The translations under genes were made by a program, and so were the position numbers. The notes below the pieces were generated by a model. That model was not told the DNA's origin and did no database searches. It was given only the letters and a program-made list of their open reading frames with translations. From Quercus robur (lineage: Eukaryota; Streptophyta; Magnoliopsida; Fagales; Fagaceae), in assembly GCF_932294415.1 (NCBI RefSeq), contig NC_065536.1, positions 930,001 through 994,000 of the forward strand: a DNA stretch of 64,000 nt. Direction: 5' to 3'. Each line of letters opens with the position of its first letter. The stretch's first letter is position 1. This document shows, in pieces, positions 45,306 to 57,367 of the stretch.

Positions 45306-47906
45306 ATGGGGAAAGTAAGTAAGTTTCAATGTCTGGTTGAGTCCGAGGAAGGTATGAGAAATTTCCGCGCTAAGTTTAGGATCCCCCCAACAGTAGGTAT
45401 GAGGTACACAGCCCAGGGGGAATGGGCCGGCGCTAGAAGAAAAGGGGAAGTGGTTATTTCCATAATTGCCTTCATAGAAGGCGGGATGACCATCCCCATG
45501 GGTACTATTACTAGGAATTACCTTAGGTTCTTTAGGTTATCCCCCACTCAGTATGCCCCAAACATGTTTAGAGTCCTGAGAAGTATAGAAGCCTTAAATG
45601 AGAGAATGGACCTAAACCTGACCCATCATGATGTGAATTGGGTGTACAACCTCAACCATTTGAAGGAGCAAGGATATTATCTCAAGTCGAGGTATCCCGC
45701 GGTGAGGCTAATTCAGTGCCTTCCCACTTCAAACAAGAACTTAAAGAATGATTTCCTTATCTTTTCTGGGGAATAGCATGATGGTCTGCCATGCCCCATG
45801 GAGGAAGGAGAACCAGGTGGGAATGCAGCCATAGATTCATAACGTTCGGTTTATACATATTTTCCCCCTTTTTTTTTTTTTTTTTGAGTCTCAGTATTCT
45901 TATCCTTAATGACGCTTTATTCCAATTCAATGATTTTGCAGATAGACGTTCTACCAAGCCCAAACTTAGTTTAGTCAACAAAGTAAGTTTGGATAGGATA
46001 TTGCAAACCGAGATATAAATGAACGAAGCTGACAGCCAACTCCGAACAACCCATTTAATTCTCGGATACACCCCCCTCTCGTTTGCTTTCCAAGCACTGA
46101 AGTGCGTGATCAGAGCCCGCGATCCTCGGTTTCGCCATATTAGCATTGCCTACCAGGGGTTCGTCATTCCAGAAGGTGTTCCACTTCCTAAGGACACCTC
46201 CCGCATTAAGCCTCTTTTTGTTGCCGCTATCTCAACAAGAGCCTCTTCATCCCAGCTTGCCCTCAGGGAAGAGGAAGTAGAAGAGAAAGGGGAAGACAAA
46301 GAAAAAGAGGAAGAAGAAGAAGAAAATCCAGAGGAAGTTGTAGAACTATCAGACTCCTCGGACGATTTTGGGATTTTTAATCAAACTACACACTTCGAGG
46401 AAGATCTTGACGAGATGGGAGTACAAAGGAAGCCCCAGAAAAGTCTAATGGAGCTAACAGAGAATCAGCCTAGGAAAAGTGCACTAGGAAAATCAACGCA
46501 ATCCTAGATTCCTCCTTTTCCCATCAGGCCTTCTCCTCCCACTCCTCATCAACCTCCCTAGCCGGTCAGAGCTAATGTTGCCGAACTGAAAAGGTGAAGG
46601 GAGCAGAAAGGGAAAGATGTGGTAGACATTGGAAAGTCTCGTTCGACCCACGAAGAAGATGCCCAACAAGCTGCAAAGCAGCAGAAAACTAGCCATACTC
46701 TTCAGCGAGGCCAGGAGAGGTCTGACACTCAACCTCCTAAGCCACAAGCCTGGCTGCCAGTACCCATACACGGTGGGGAACCCCTACAAGATGATGTATC
46801 TATTAGGGACTTCAACGGTGGCATTGGGTGCCACATAGCCTCGGCTGTCGAGGAGGCTTTATTACTCCCAAAGGACATGGCCGAAATAAAAAAATGTAAG
46901 GAAGAATGAGCTCATCCTTAACAATAAAAGATATTTGGGAATGGTATAGTGCTAACTATCTTCTTTTTCCTTTTACGATCATTACTCACTGATGTGTACT
47001 CTTTACTGACTGTAGTGTTAATTTCTTCCTTTTAGGTTATCCAAAACACTTTTAAACTGGATGAGATGCTCAATAACTGCTATAATTAGTTAGAAGATGA
47101 AAGGAAAAGACGGGCGTCGCTGTACAAACTTTAACAATATCCGAGCAAAACTTGGCGAACACGAAGAAAAAATTAATTGCTGAGGAGCAAGCTCGCAAAA
47201 GCTCTAACTCGGCCTTGGAAGGCTACCAAAAGCAAGCCGAGGACCAGAGAAAGTGCTTGTGCGAAGCAAATGAAGAATTGAAGGCTACCCGGAGCAAGTG
47301 GCGGTCCTTAAAAAGCACTTGGAGGAAACCCAAAAATTAAGGGAGCAAGCTAAAAAATCCAGGGAGGAAGCCAAGAGGGCAAGGGTTGAGGCTGAATAGG
47401 CAACGAACAAGGCCGAACAAAAAGGTTACGACCTCGGGGTGGCTGAGATAGAGGAAACCCTAAAGGCAGAGGTGTCAATGGTGTGTCGCATTTACTGCGC
47501 CCAAACCTAGAATGAAGCCCTTAACCGAGTTGGGGTTGAGGCTCATCTGAGTTAAGAAAGGAAGAAAATGTGTTCTATCCTACAGCAATGCCCCGGATCC
47601 TCCATCCACTCTAGCCGAAGACACCCCCTCAACCACTGATCCTAATCAGGACGTTTTGCCTCAAAATCTTCCTCCCTTTGGCCAACCAAACCAGCTAAAG
47701 ACACCAATGCCCCTCAAGAAGCCTCCTTGGACAAGATTGCAGCAGCTTCTGAGGCAGAGGTAGCCTCTCAAGGCTTTCAACAGGATTTGTCTTCCACAGT
47801 CATGCCAGCTGAGGGGGCTACTAAGAACAAAGAGGGAGTCATTACCTCAGAGGCAGATAAATCAGCCAACCAAGCTCCCAAGCTCCAAATTAAGTTGAAA
47901 AAATAG
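45306..47906 (+). pseudogene. Antisense gene of the Tat element, three exons, decayed
   Basis: It lies between integrase and the 3' LTR but reads against the element. Exon 1 (45306-45816) encodes a basic domain (FRIPPTVGMRYTAQGEW); exon 2 (45942-46895) ends in an acidic stretch of Glu runs with VVELSDSSDDFGIF; exon 3 (47036 on) encodes a charged Lys/Glu coiled coil. Intron 1 (CCAG/GTGGG ... TTTTGCAG) and intron 2 (AAAAT/GTAAGG ... CTTTTAG) both have GT-AG ends, and both keep the reading frame of the next exon by my count. Stops at 45774-45776, 46016-46018 and 46505-46507, and a frameshift near 47305-47315, show it is dead. Antisense extra genes are known in Retand-type elements; their function is unknown. 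Confidence 0.8.
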
Positions 47907-48420
47907 GCCTTATTTTTCAATTTGATTAGGATTTTTGTAAGGACTTTGTGTCTATTTGCTTATTGTTGTTGCCGTTTTATCTTATTTTTGTACTTGTTCG
48001 CTCTGTTATCTTAGCTTGAATGGATTCATCTTGACTGTCTTTCGTTTGCAAGAGAAAAAATAACTTATACACATTAACAGTTGGCAGCTAAAATGGGTGA
48101 TAAACATTAATACTGTGAGATTTCAGGGAGACATTTTGGATACATATGTGCTCCTTCTAATAAATTGAAACTTAAGGGAATGTTCAAAAGTTGGATAAAG
48201 TTAGGTCTAAAACACTTCAGTTATACATTAGATGATGCTCATAGGCTTATTGGGTTTTATATCTTCAATAGATAATTAAAAACCCTGTGATCCTAGAACA
48301 ATATTTGAGAATTTGTTATTCTGGATTGCATAAGCCCAAGTGGCACTAGCATTTTAATAGCGAGAGGCTGTATTAGTTTCCATGGAACCCACTTAATGAC
48401 CTAATAGATTTCACAGGATA

Positions 48421-48830
48421 TTAATTTCCACTAAGTTTATGGTCCGAGGACCTGAAATAACTTAGTTTCTATTCAATACTTCAATAGATGTCATAGGGTA
48501 TTAATTTCCACTAAATTTGTGGTCCGAGGACCTCACATAACTTAGTTTCTGTTCTGTTCAATACTTCAATAGATGTCATAGGGTATTAATTTCCACTAAG
48601 CTTGTGGTCCGAGGACCTGACATAGCTTAGTTTCTATTCAATACTTCAATAGATGTCATAGGGTATTAATTTCCACCAAGCTTGTGGTTCGAGGACATGA
48701 CATAACTTAGTTTCTGTTCAATACTTCAATAGATGTCATAGGGTATTAATTTCCACTAAGCTTGTGATCCGAGGACCTGACATAACTTAGTTTCTATTTA
48801 ATACTTCATAAGATGCCATAGGGTATGGAA
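48421..48830. repeat. Tandem repeat, five units of about 80 bp
   Basis: TTAATTTCCACTAA starts units at 48421, 48501, 48586, 48666 and 48746. Each unit holds GGTCCGAGGACC or a variant, a near-palindrome. It lies between the antisense gene and integrase, where Tat elements often carry tandem repeats. Confidence 0.88.
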
Positions 48831-48871
48831 ACACAAGATGCATGATTAGCATAAATTAAAAGAAACCCAAA

Positions 48872-50034
48872 CTAGATTACTTTTATTAATAATAATACCT
48901 CTTGAGATTGCTTACATTCCAAGGATGGAGTACAGCTTTTTTCATCTAGGTCTTCCAGATAATAGGCTCCTATTCTGGCTACTGAAGTAATTCGATAAGG
49001 CCCTTCCCAATTAGGCCCCAATTTTCCCCAGGTTGGATTCTTGGTGGTTCCTAGAACTTTCCTCAGCACCAGATCTCCTACCGCTAACGGTCTCAACTTT
49101 ACATTAGTATCATAGCCTTGCTTGAGTTTATGCTGGTAGTAAGCCAATTGGACCATTGCATTCTCCCTTCGCTCTTCGATCAAGTCTGAACTTTTCCCCA
49201 ACAGCCCATCGTTATTGTCAGAGGAAAATGTACTAGTCCTTAACGTTGGGAATCTATTTTCTAGAAGGATGACAACCTCGACTCCATAGGTCATGGAAAA
49301 AGGAGTCTCTCCTGTTAATCGTCGAGGCGTTGTTCGATAGGTCCAAAGGACATGTGGCAATTCCTCCACCCATTTTCCTTTTGCATCATCCAGTCTCTTC
49401 TTAAGTCCATTGACTATTACTTTGTTAACAGCTTCAGCTTGCCTATTCCCCTGAGGATAGGCCGGAGTGGAATATCTATTCTTTATACCTAAGTCTAAAC
49501 AGTATTGCCTGAAGGTCTTACTATCAAATTTAAAGGCCGTTATCTGAGACAAGAGTGCGCGGAGTTCCAAATCGCGTAACAATATTCTTCCAGATAAACC
49601 TCTTAACATCTACGTCTCTGATGTTAGTCAAAGGTTCAATTTCGACCCATTTAGTAAAATAATCTGTACCAACCAACAGATACTTTTTGTTTCCTAAGGC
49701 TTTAGGAAAAGGGCCGACAATATCTAGCCCCCATTAAGCAAAAGGCCAAGGGCAGGACAGAGGGTTAAGAATTCCTCTAGGCTGGTGGATGTTTGGAGTG
49801 AACCTCTGACACTAGTCACATTTTCTAACATACTCCTGCGCTTCCTTCTGCATATTTGGCCACAAATATGCTTGAGTAATGGCCTAGTGCGATAAGGACC
49901 TTCCCCCTGTATGACTTCCACAAATGCCTTTGTACAACTCCTCTAGGAGTGACTCTGACATCTCGGAATGTATACAAAGTAGGTACGGCTGAGAAAAATA
50001 GCGTTTTTATAACTTTTTGTCCTCGGATAACCAA
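48872..50034 (-). pseudogene. Integrase region of the Tat element
   Basis: The longest open part (48872-49609) covers the end of the catalytic core and the C-terminal domain: the core glutamate context AYPQGNRQAEAVNK, then ELPHVLWTYRTTPRRLTGETPF, and GDLVLRKV...WEGPYRI, the GPY/F module that binds DNA. Upstream frames (49724-50034) hold remains of the N-terminal zinc-binding part in broken frames. Integrase inserts the element's cDNA. This copy is inactive because of frame breaks. Confidence 0.88.
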
Positions 50035-50336
50035 AACCGAGGAGCTTTCCTTCGTATTTTTTCAGCTTCTATTTTCTCTTCGGGTAAGGTGTCACTTTCG
50101 AGGAATTTCAATATGGGATCCATCCAGGTCAACACTAGATTGATTTGATGAACCTGACGTGCGTCCTTTCCTGGTGGGGTGGGTGTACACAAATCTTCGA
50201 CGATTATCACCCAAGGAAAACTCCGTGCTGAAGAGGTGGCAAGGGTTGCCAGGGAATCGACGTGGGTATTTTCACCTCAAGGGATATGCGACAAGTCAAA
50301 AGATTCAAATTTCGTTTGCATACACCTAACTTGACT

Positions 50337-50735
50337 CTAATATCCCTGCATTCTTGGATCTCGCGCTTCCAGATCTCCTTTCACTTCGCCGACTATCAAT
50401 CTTGAACCCGAGAATAATTCTACTACCTTTCCACCCACTTTCTGGACCATACTCATTCCCATCAACAAAGTTTCATATTCTGCTTCGTTGTTAGTAGTCG
50501 AGAATCCCAACCTCAAGGATTTCTCAATGATGATCTCTTCAGGGGATATTAGAACTAGCCCCAATCCTGCCCCCCGCTGGTTTGTTGCTCCGTCCACATA
50601 TACTCTCCAGGAGGAACCGCCTTGTGTGGTAATCAGACCAACCAACTTTTCATCCATGTCACTTTGCTTCATGTTAGCTTCTTCTGGACATTCGGTGAAC
50701 TCAGCTACCAGATCAGCAAGGACTTGGCCTTTCAA
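50337..50735 (-). pseudogene. Second RNase H domain of the Tat element
   Basis: Contains WRVYVDGATNQRGAGLGLVL, then NNEAEYETLLMGM and GSRLIVGEVKGD, the arrangement of an archaeal/plant-type RNase H with its Asp and Glu metal ligands. The Asp of the third motif reads GSR where Asp-Ser is expected, so one catalytic residue appears lost. It lies between the first RNase H and integrase, as in the Tat lineage. Confidence 0.85.
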
Positions 50736-50840
50736 AGAGGTGCAAGGTATATACTTGATGTCGAAAGCACCAAGGATTGTGCCCCACTTAGCAATTCTCC
50801 CAGTATAATCTGCACATCTAAGTATGGACTTGAGAGGTAG

Positions 50841-51113
50841 CTAAGTTAAAATAACCACAGTATGGGCCTGAAAGTAATGTGGAAGTTTACGTGTTGCATG
50901 AACCACCACCAAAATGGCCTTTTCCAATGATAAGTATCTCACCTCAGCTTCATGAAGGGACTTACTTACGTAATAAACTGGTCTTTGGACACCACTGTCC
51001 TCTTCTATTAAGACAAAACTAACTGCATGAGGGGCAACTGCCAAATATGCAAACAGGACCTCATCCACCTCAGGACTAGACGTGATAGGCAACCTAGACA
51101 GGTACTCTTTCAA
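50841..51113 (-). pseudogene. First RNase H region of the Tat element
   Basis: LFAYLAVAPHAVSFVLIEED, then QRPVYYVSKSLHEAEVRY, then KLPHYFQAHTVVILT match the degenerate RNase H that follows reverse transcriptase in Ty3 elements. The frame is broken on both sides. Confidence 0.85.
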
Positions 51114-51215
51114 TTGCTGAAACGCTACAGCACACTTCTCGGTCCATTCAAATCCTTTCCACTTATGCGATAGAAGGAAAAAGGGACGGCACCTCTCAGC
51201 CGACCTGGAGATAAA

Positions 51216-51931
51216 TCAGTTCAAAGCAGTAGTCATTCCAGTCAGTTTCTGCACCTCTTTCGGATTCCGAGGTGCTTGTAAATCGTTGATGGCCTTAATC
51301 TGATTTGGGTTCACCTCAATTCCTCTATGAGTCACCATGTACCCCAAGAACCTCCTGGAGCCTACACCAAAGGAACACTTTGAAGCATTCAGACATAGCT
51401 TATGCTTTCTCAGTATTCCAAAGATGTTCATAAGATGTTCCACATGCTCAGACACCACTTTACTCTTCATTACCATATCATCGATATAGACTTCAATGTT
51501 TTTGCCCAGTTGCGGTTCGAACATTTTAGTCATCATCCGTTGATAGATAGATCATGCATTTTTCAAACCAAAGAGCATCACTTTATAATGATAATTTCCA
51601 ATAGGGGTGACAAAAGCCGTATTCTCTTGATCTTACAATGCTAGCGGTATGATCTTCCAATGCTAGCGGTATGATCTTCCAATGCTAGCGGTATTTGGTG
51701 ATATCCTTAAAAGGCATCCAAAAAACTCATCTGAGGATGACCAACGGTTGCATCCACCAACTGGTCTATCTTTGGCATGGGAAAATGATCCTTGGGACAA
51801 GCCTTATTGAGGTCCGTGAAGTCCACGCACACTCGCCACTTTCCTGTCTTCTTCTTTACCACCATCATATTGGCTAACCATTGAGGGTAAAAAACTTCTT
51901 TGATAGCCCCAACCTGCTTGAGCTTGGCCAC
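51216..51931 (-). pseudogene. Reverse transcriptase region of the Tat element
   Basis: Two open parts. 51707-51931 has KKKTGKWRVCVDFTDLNKACP and PMPKIDQLVDA. 51216-51536 has the catalytic YIDD box in EVYIDDMVMKS, then LRKHKLCLNASKCSFGV. A short near-repeat GCTAGCGGTATGATCTTCCAAT occurs three times at about 51640-51690, disrupting the domain between the two parts. Confidence 0.9.
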
Positions 51932-52246
51932 CTCACTTCTGACAGCTTCGGCATGCTCTTTTGATGGTCGTCGAGGTGGCTATCTTTTCAGAATAACGGA
52001 AGGATTCACGTTGAGTCGATGAAAAATGAAATTTGGATCTACACCTGGGGCTTCATATGGGCTTCATGCAAACACATCCACATTTTCTCTGAGGAATTCC
52101 ATCAATCGCTCCTTCTCTTGCAAAGGTAGTTTAGCCCCAACCTGGAAAAATCTTTCCGGATCATCAGCAACAATTACCCTCTCCAAATCTTCACATTTTA
52201 CCCCGTTGGCTGGTCCATCTAAGGGTAATGCTGGGGGTTTTAATTG

Positions 52247-52978
52247 CTATAATCTATTATCGGCGGTAACCGAGGTCTCTGCCTCTAGCCAATGTTGTAT
52301 AGCCACTACCAGGCACTGTCGAGCTACAACCTGGCTTCCTACTATCTCCAATACTTGGCCTCTAGATGGGTACTTCACTTTCTGATGTAGAGTAAATGAG
52401 ACTGCTCCTAGGGTATGAAGCCAAGGTCTGCCCATAATAGCCGTGTATGGAGAGAAAACATCTACAACAATGAAGTCCACCTTCACCACATCCATACCAG
52501 TTTGCATAGATAGTCTGATCTATCCTTTTGGAATGACCATCCTTCCCTCAAAACTCACCAGAGGGGAACTGTAGGCTGCCAAGTCCTCAGGCTTCAAACC
52601 TAGCCCCTTATACAAATTTGGGTACATTATATCAACAACATTACCTTGATCAATCATTACCCTTTTTACATCGTACCCACCAATTCTCAACGTGACCACC
52701 AGAGCATCATCATGGGGCTATATGATTCCAATCTTATCCTCATCCGAAAAGCCCAAAATCAGGGGGACGTCCACCTTGGCTTTTTTTGACGCTTGGCAAT
52801 GCTCCTCGGCTGGAGGTCGGAATACCGACAGTACCTTGGAAGGATAAGATCCAGTCCTCCCTGGGGAGGCAAAAATAACGTTTATTGTGCCAAGGAGGAG
52901 TCTGAAAGAAGCGTCCCCACGCATCTCTGAGCCTGCTTGGCCTACCCTACCACTGGAATGATATAAGAGTTGCTTCAA
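52247..52978 (-). pseudogene. Protease and gag-pro linker region of the Tat element
   Basis: VDFIVVDVFSPYTAIMGRPWL near 52400-52480 is the C-terminal half of a retropepsin-like domain (the IMGRPWL strand). The DTG active site is not seen in an open frame. Minus-strand frames upstream to 52978 look like the gag-pro linker, with stops. Confidence 0.7.
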
Positions 52979-53311
52979 TTTTCCCTCTCAGACTAACTGC
53001 TCCAAATGGTCCCATAAATTTCTGCAATCCTCCGTCGTGTGTCCATGATCCTAATGATAGTGGTAATAAAGATTTTGGTTGCGTCTCTTAGGCTCTCTTA
53101 CCATCTTGTTTGGCCATTTAAAAAAGGGCTCATTCTTTATTTTCTCAAATACTTGCTGCACTGGCTTCCGAAACACTGCATGAACCATCTGAGTGTTAGT
53201 AGAACCTGACTGCCCAATGAAGTCTTTCCGAGTTCGGTTACTATTGTAACAATCTTGCCTGAAATCCCTCATCTCCTGAGGGATTATCTTAGTCTTTCCT
53301 TTTCCCTAAAG

Positions 53312-54307
53312 TTAGTCTTCTTCTATTCTTTTGTACTTGTCAATCCTATCCATCAATTGGTGTACACTGGTAACAGGTTTACCAGTTAGAGATTTCCTTA
53401 AATCATGCTCGGCTGGAAGACTAGCCTTGAAAGTACTTATAGCCACATCATCATGCTCTCCCTTTATCTCATTAAACATTTCCCAGTATCTATCTGAATA
53501 AGTTTTAAGAGTCTCGCCCTCTCGCATAGACATAGTCAGCAAGGATCCCAAAGGCCGAGGAACCCTACTGCAAGTGATAAAGCGAGCGCCAAAGGCCCAG
53601 GTAAGCTTTTTGAAGGACTCAATAGAGTTGGCCCTTAAGCCGTTAAACCATCTCATCACCACCAGACCCAAACTTAATGGAAAGACCTTGCACATCAAGG
53701 CCTCATCTCTGGAGTAGATAGCCATCCTTTGGCGAAAATGGCTAGCGCGTTCTACTGGGTCTTTCCGACCGTCATATAGGGTGAATGTAGGCTGATGGAA
53801 TCGTCAAGGAAGAATCGCGTCTTCTATATTTCTTGTGAAGGGTGATTTGGAGACTTGGCTTAACGCTTTGTTCATGGCGTTGTTCCCTAAGCCCCTACGA
53901 GGCGGGCTTTTGCACCTATGTTGATGGTTGCACTCCTCTTCATAGGAAAAAGTCTCACTAGGCAGAGTTCTGGATCTCCGCCTATAACTAGCTCCATCCG
54001 TCTCTTCGAATGATGGTGTGGAGCTAGGCAGGGAACATCCTCGCCAGGCGTGACGCAACTCTCTTTTCAACTCGTCAATTTCACGTTGCAGGTTCCTGTC
54101 ATTCTTTGCATGGGAAACATGACTCTTCCCACGAGAGTGACTTTTGGTGGTATGAGTTATGCGCACACTCCCCTCATGGCCTTCTCTCCGTTCGAGACTC
54201 CGATGCGGATTACCATGCTGAGAACCTCTTGACTCTGCTTGGTGTGGGTTGGCATCTACCTGGTGTGGTCCTGCTGTGTATTGATGTGGACCTGCTTCCT
54301 CCATCAT
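53312..54307 (-). pseudogene. Gag region of the Tat element
   Basis: The start (54307) is a His/Gln/Pro-rich tail. The second part (53312-53725) is a retrotransposon gag (capsid) domain with WFNGLRANSIESFKKL and REGETLKTYSDRYWEMFNEI. The frame is broken between 53804 and 53725. No zinc knuckle is visible. The start sits about 40 bases from the primer site. Confidence 0.85.
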
Positions 54308-54344
54308 GAACGTTGAACCAGATTTCTTTTAATTTAAATCAAGC

Positions 54345-54366
54345 TCTTCCCACAGACAGCCCCAAT
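54345..54366 (-). other. Primer binding site of the Tat element
   Basis: The minus strand just after the 5' LTR reads ATTGGGGCTGTCTGTGGGA. Placement is right for a primer site. The expected tRNA (Asp-type TGGCGCC) matches only partly, so the tRNA is not assigned. Confidence 0.6.
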
Positions 54367-55129
54367 TGTAAGGACTCAATTTGTATCGATCCCAAACTCG
54401 TATTAGGTTCGAACGCTAAAGACCCAAACAATAAATTTGTAGAGCGAGGATATAAAAGAACTAGATTAACCTCAGAAGAAAAACGATTAAATTTCTAGAT
54501 GGATTAATACAAGTGCTACTATCAATTTATCCTTGAAACAAGCTAAGTTCTTTATTTCGTAAGATTTTCTTCTAAGCATCAATTGTTTAGAAGTTCCGAT
54601 CTTTTCTTTCTCAATGCATTCTTCCATGTTATATATTGCCCACTTAGTGTCATCTTCACCACACACGTGTAGGTTGGATTCAGGAGATCCCTTCCTATCC
54701 CATCCAACACTTCCTGGAACCTTCAACTAGCAGCTGTAAGGCTGCTTCATCACTATTCAGGCATCACCTCCACATTAATTCGGCCAGAGAGTTGGTTGAG
54801 AGGCAATTAATGCAAAGACAGCAGTTGTTAAAGATATTTGTTTATCTTTTCTTTCTTACCTTTGGCCCCATGTCCCACCTTTAGTGGTAATGTAGTTTCG
54901 AAGTGTGTTTGTAACAATACGGCGTTCAAGTCGTCCTCGGACACATATTGCCGAGAAGGATTTTGTCCTCGGATGAATACTGGACCCATCTCATGTGATA
55001 TCTACCCCTCTTCTCATTTGGTTCCCCTTATAACCTTATGTGGGCCTCCTCAGATGGTTTAACATCTTCGGATGGGCCATAGGCCTAATTAACACGGTTT
55101 TAACAATTATTGATTAACTGGCCTCCACA
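54367..55129 (-). repeat. 5' LTR of the Tat-lineage element
   Basis: 763 bp, clearly diverged by scattered changes and a 7-base deletion from the other LTR. A TATA-like AATATATAA (minus strand) lies at 54629-54637. Insertion is therefore older than the gag-only element by eye. Confidence 0.9.
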
Positions 55130-55134
55130 GTTTT

Positions 55135-55472
55135 AATTTGTTTTCAATTTCTATTTATTGAGTGAAATGTTGCATAGAATGTATAAATGTTTCAGTGGTT
55201 TTGGTATCATATTCTCTAATAATTTCGATTACTCTACGATTATAAAAATATGTTTTTAATGATGTACCTCACACATAGTGCAAGGCTATCATGTAACCTT
55301 CTAAGATTCGCTAAGTGAGAAAAAAGAAAAGGGAAAGTTATCTTAATTTAAATAGATAATTGTAGGTTTACATTGTATAAATAATGTAACTTTTATATTG
55401 TAAACCAAATAAAAGCATACAGTGTTGTCCACATTTACAAAATATAAAAAATATTGTACATTTTTTACAAAA
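55135..55472. other. AT-rich flank with a receptor-kinase-flank fragment
   Basis: About 55255-55310 (GATGTACCTCACACATAGTG and following) resembles 4155-4205, the 3' flank of receptor kinase pseudogene 1. The rest is AT-rich and non-coding. Confidence 0.5.
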
Positions 55473-55530
55473 AATTTTATATTATTATTTTTTTTTTTGA
55501 GAAACAAGACTGGAATTTCATTAAAGAAAA

Positions 55531-56040
55531 TCAACCATGGTCGGATAACAATACAGAATAGAGGTGTGGAGGAACATCCTCCATCCACACCTTTAAATCC
55601 GCAACATGTCGTGCATGTTTTGCAAGGTTGTGAGCAATAGAATTGCCAAGTCTACGAATGTGGGAAAATGAAATACAACTGACATCTGTTGAGGTTTTGG
55701 TTGCAGCTAGGATGTGACCAAAGGGTGCAAGTGAGTCTTCCTCATTCTTTAGTGCCTTGATTATTAGTTCTGAATCACCTTCCAAGATGTAACTAGAAAA
55801 ACCAAGTTCTGTAGCAAAATAGATAGCTCTTGCCGCTGCCATTGCTTCAACCAGGTCCGATGAGTAGGGTAGTTGAATCTGCTCTGATAGGGATGCCAGC
55901 ACCTGTCCAGACCCATCCCGAATAACGATTCCAAGACCAGCCTTATTGATGTCCTTGAAAGTTGCTCCGTCAAAGTTTATTTTCACGCAGCCATCAGGTG
56001 GGGGATGCCAAGCAACTCGGGTCGATGTTGGGGTGTCCAT
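55531..56040 (-). pseudogene. LINE RNase H domain
   Basis: Open over 169 codons: INFDGATFKD, GLGIVIRDGSGQVLASLSE, LVEAMAAARAIYFATELGF, LEGDSELIIKALKNE and HIRRLGNSIAHNLAKHA. The Asp-Glu-Asp and late His/Asn motif of plant LINE RNase H are all present. It normally removes RNA from the hybrid. It is separated from the reverse transcriptase by frame breaks. Confidence 0.88.
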
Positions 56041-56328
56041 CTAAGTTCTCCGCACTCTGTTTTCCTTTTGGTAATCCAGTAAGCATCGTTGGGAGGTTTG
56101 AAGCACCTGCGATATGGGATTGTCCTTGTTCAATCTCAGTTGGTTTCTACGATACCATATGTTTCACATGATGACTACCAATAAATCCACCTTGCTGCCT
56201 ACATTTGAGACATAAAGAAGCAGGTCCTTTATATCTGCAAATGAGCGAGATTGATGGCATGTGAAGTCAGGTATAACGTCCCATATTGGAGATAGTTTTT
56301 AGCACTCCCAGATTGCGTGTAGAACCGA

Positions 56329-57045
56329 TTATTCAACTTGTCCACATTGTTCGCACTTGTCATCATTCAAGATCTTTCTCTTTTTCATGTTTTTCTTTAC
56401 TGGAATCACATCTCTGCTAAACCTCCACACAAAATTTTTAATTTTGTTTGGGACATCAAGACCCCATATTAGCTTACAAAGGTCATTGTTTTGGTCTGAA
56501 TGGGCAGGTGATTGATTCTGAAGCTCGTCTTTGGCTAAGAACTTGTATCCAGATTTGACAGTGTATGAACCTGAAGCATTGAAAGGCCATGTGAGTGTAT
56601 CAGCAATAGGGGTAGTGCATAAGGGAATACTCTTTATTAAGTTTACCTCCTGATTGTTGAACAAACCTTGAATGAGATTATCATACCAGCTGTGTGTCTC
56701 CGAATCTATGAGGTCTTTTACCTTAATATCTTCAAATCCTTCTAAAATGTGTGATTGTATCCGTGGGTGCTCCAATGATGGCAGCCATGCATCAAGCCAC
56801 ACACTAATGGACTCCCCACTTCCTACTCTCCATCTAGCACCTTTCAACAAAACATCCCAGCCTTTTAGGATACTATGCCAAGCATAAGATCTTGAATGAG
56901 AATTTGAGGCCTCCAAAATCGAGCAATCCGAGAAGAATTTGGATTTGAATACCCTATAAAATAGAGAATTCTGATTGTGCAAAAGCCTCCATGCTTGTTT
57001 TGCAATTAGTGCATCATTGAAAAGGGCCAAGTCTTTGAATCCCAT
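56329..57045 (-). pseudogene. LINE zinc-binding reverse-transcriptase-associated region
   Basis: Contains MGFKDLALFNDALIAKQAWRL, then LTWPFNASGSYTVKSGYKFL and IWGLDVPNKIKNFVWRF, ending in CEQCGQVE, the start of the zf-RVT cysteine motif. The frame breaks right after it. Confidence 0.85.
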
Positions 57046-57367
57046 ACCCCCTTCAGATTTTGGGAGGCATAGAGTTTCCCATTTGACCCAATGAATCTTC
57101 CTCCTGTCTCCTTTCTAACCCCACCAAAACTTTCTTACTAGGCTTTCAATTTCTGAACATAGACCAAAAGGGAGTTTAAACAACTCATGGTGTAGCTTGG
57201 AATTGCTTGGACCACAACCTTGATTAGAATTTCCTTTCCTGCTTGTGATAGAAGTTTCTCTTTCCACCCTTAAATTTTTCTCCATACTCTTTCTTTGATG
57301 TAGTTAAAACTGGCCTTTTTATTTTTTCCAACAAGAGATGGAAGGCCAAGGTACTTCTCATATTGTC

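Larger units (their letters stand above)
44073..55129 (-). mobile_element. Ty3/gypsy LTR retrotransposon, Tat lineage, with antisense gene
   Basis: LTRs 44073-44842 and 54367-55129 are flanked by the perfect 5-bp duplication GTTTT (44068-44072 and 55130-55134). On the minus strand the order is 5' LTR, primer site, gag, protease, reverse transcriptase, RNase H, a second RNase H, integrase, tandem repeats, an antisense gene (plus strand), polypurine tract, 3' LTR. The second RNase H and the extra gene after integrase are hallmarks of the Tat/Retand/Ogre branch. All frames are broken by stops and shifts, so the copy is inactive. Confidence 0.93.
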
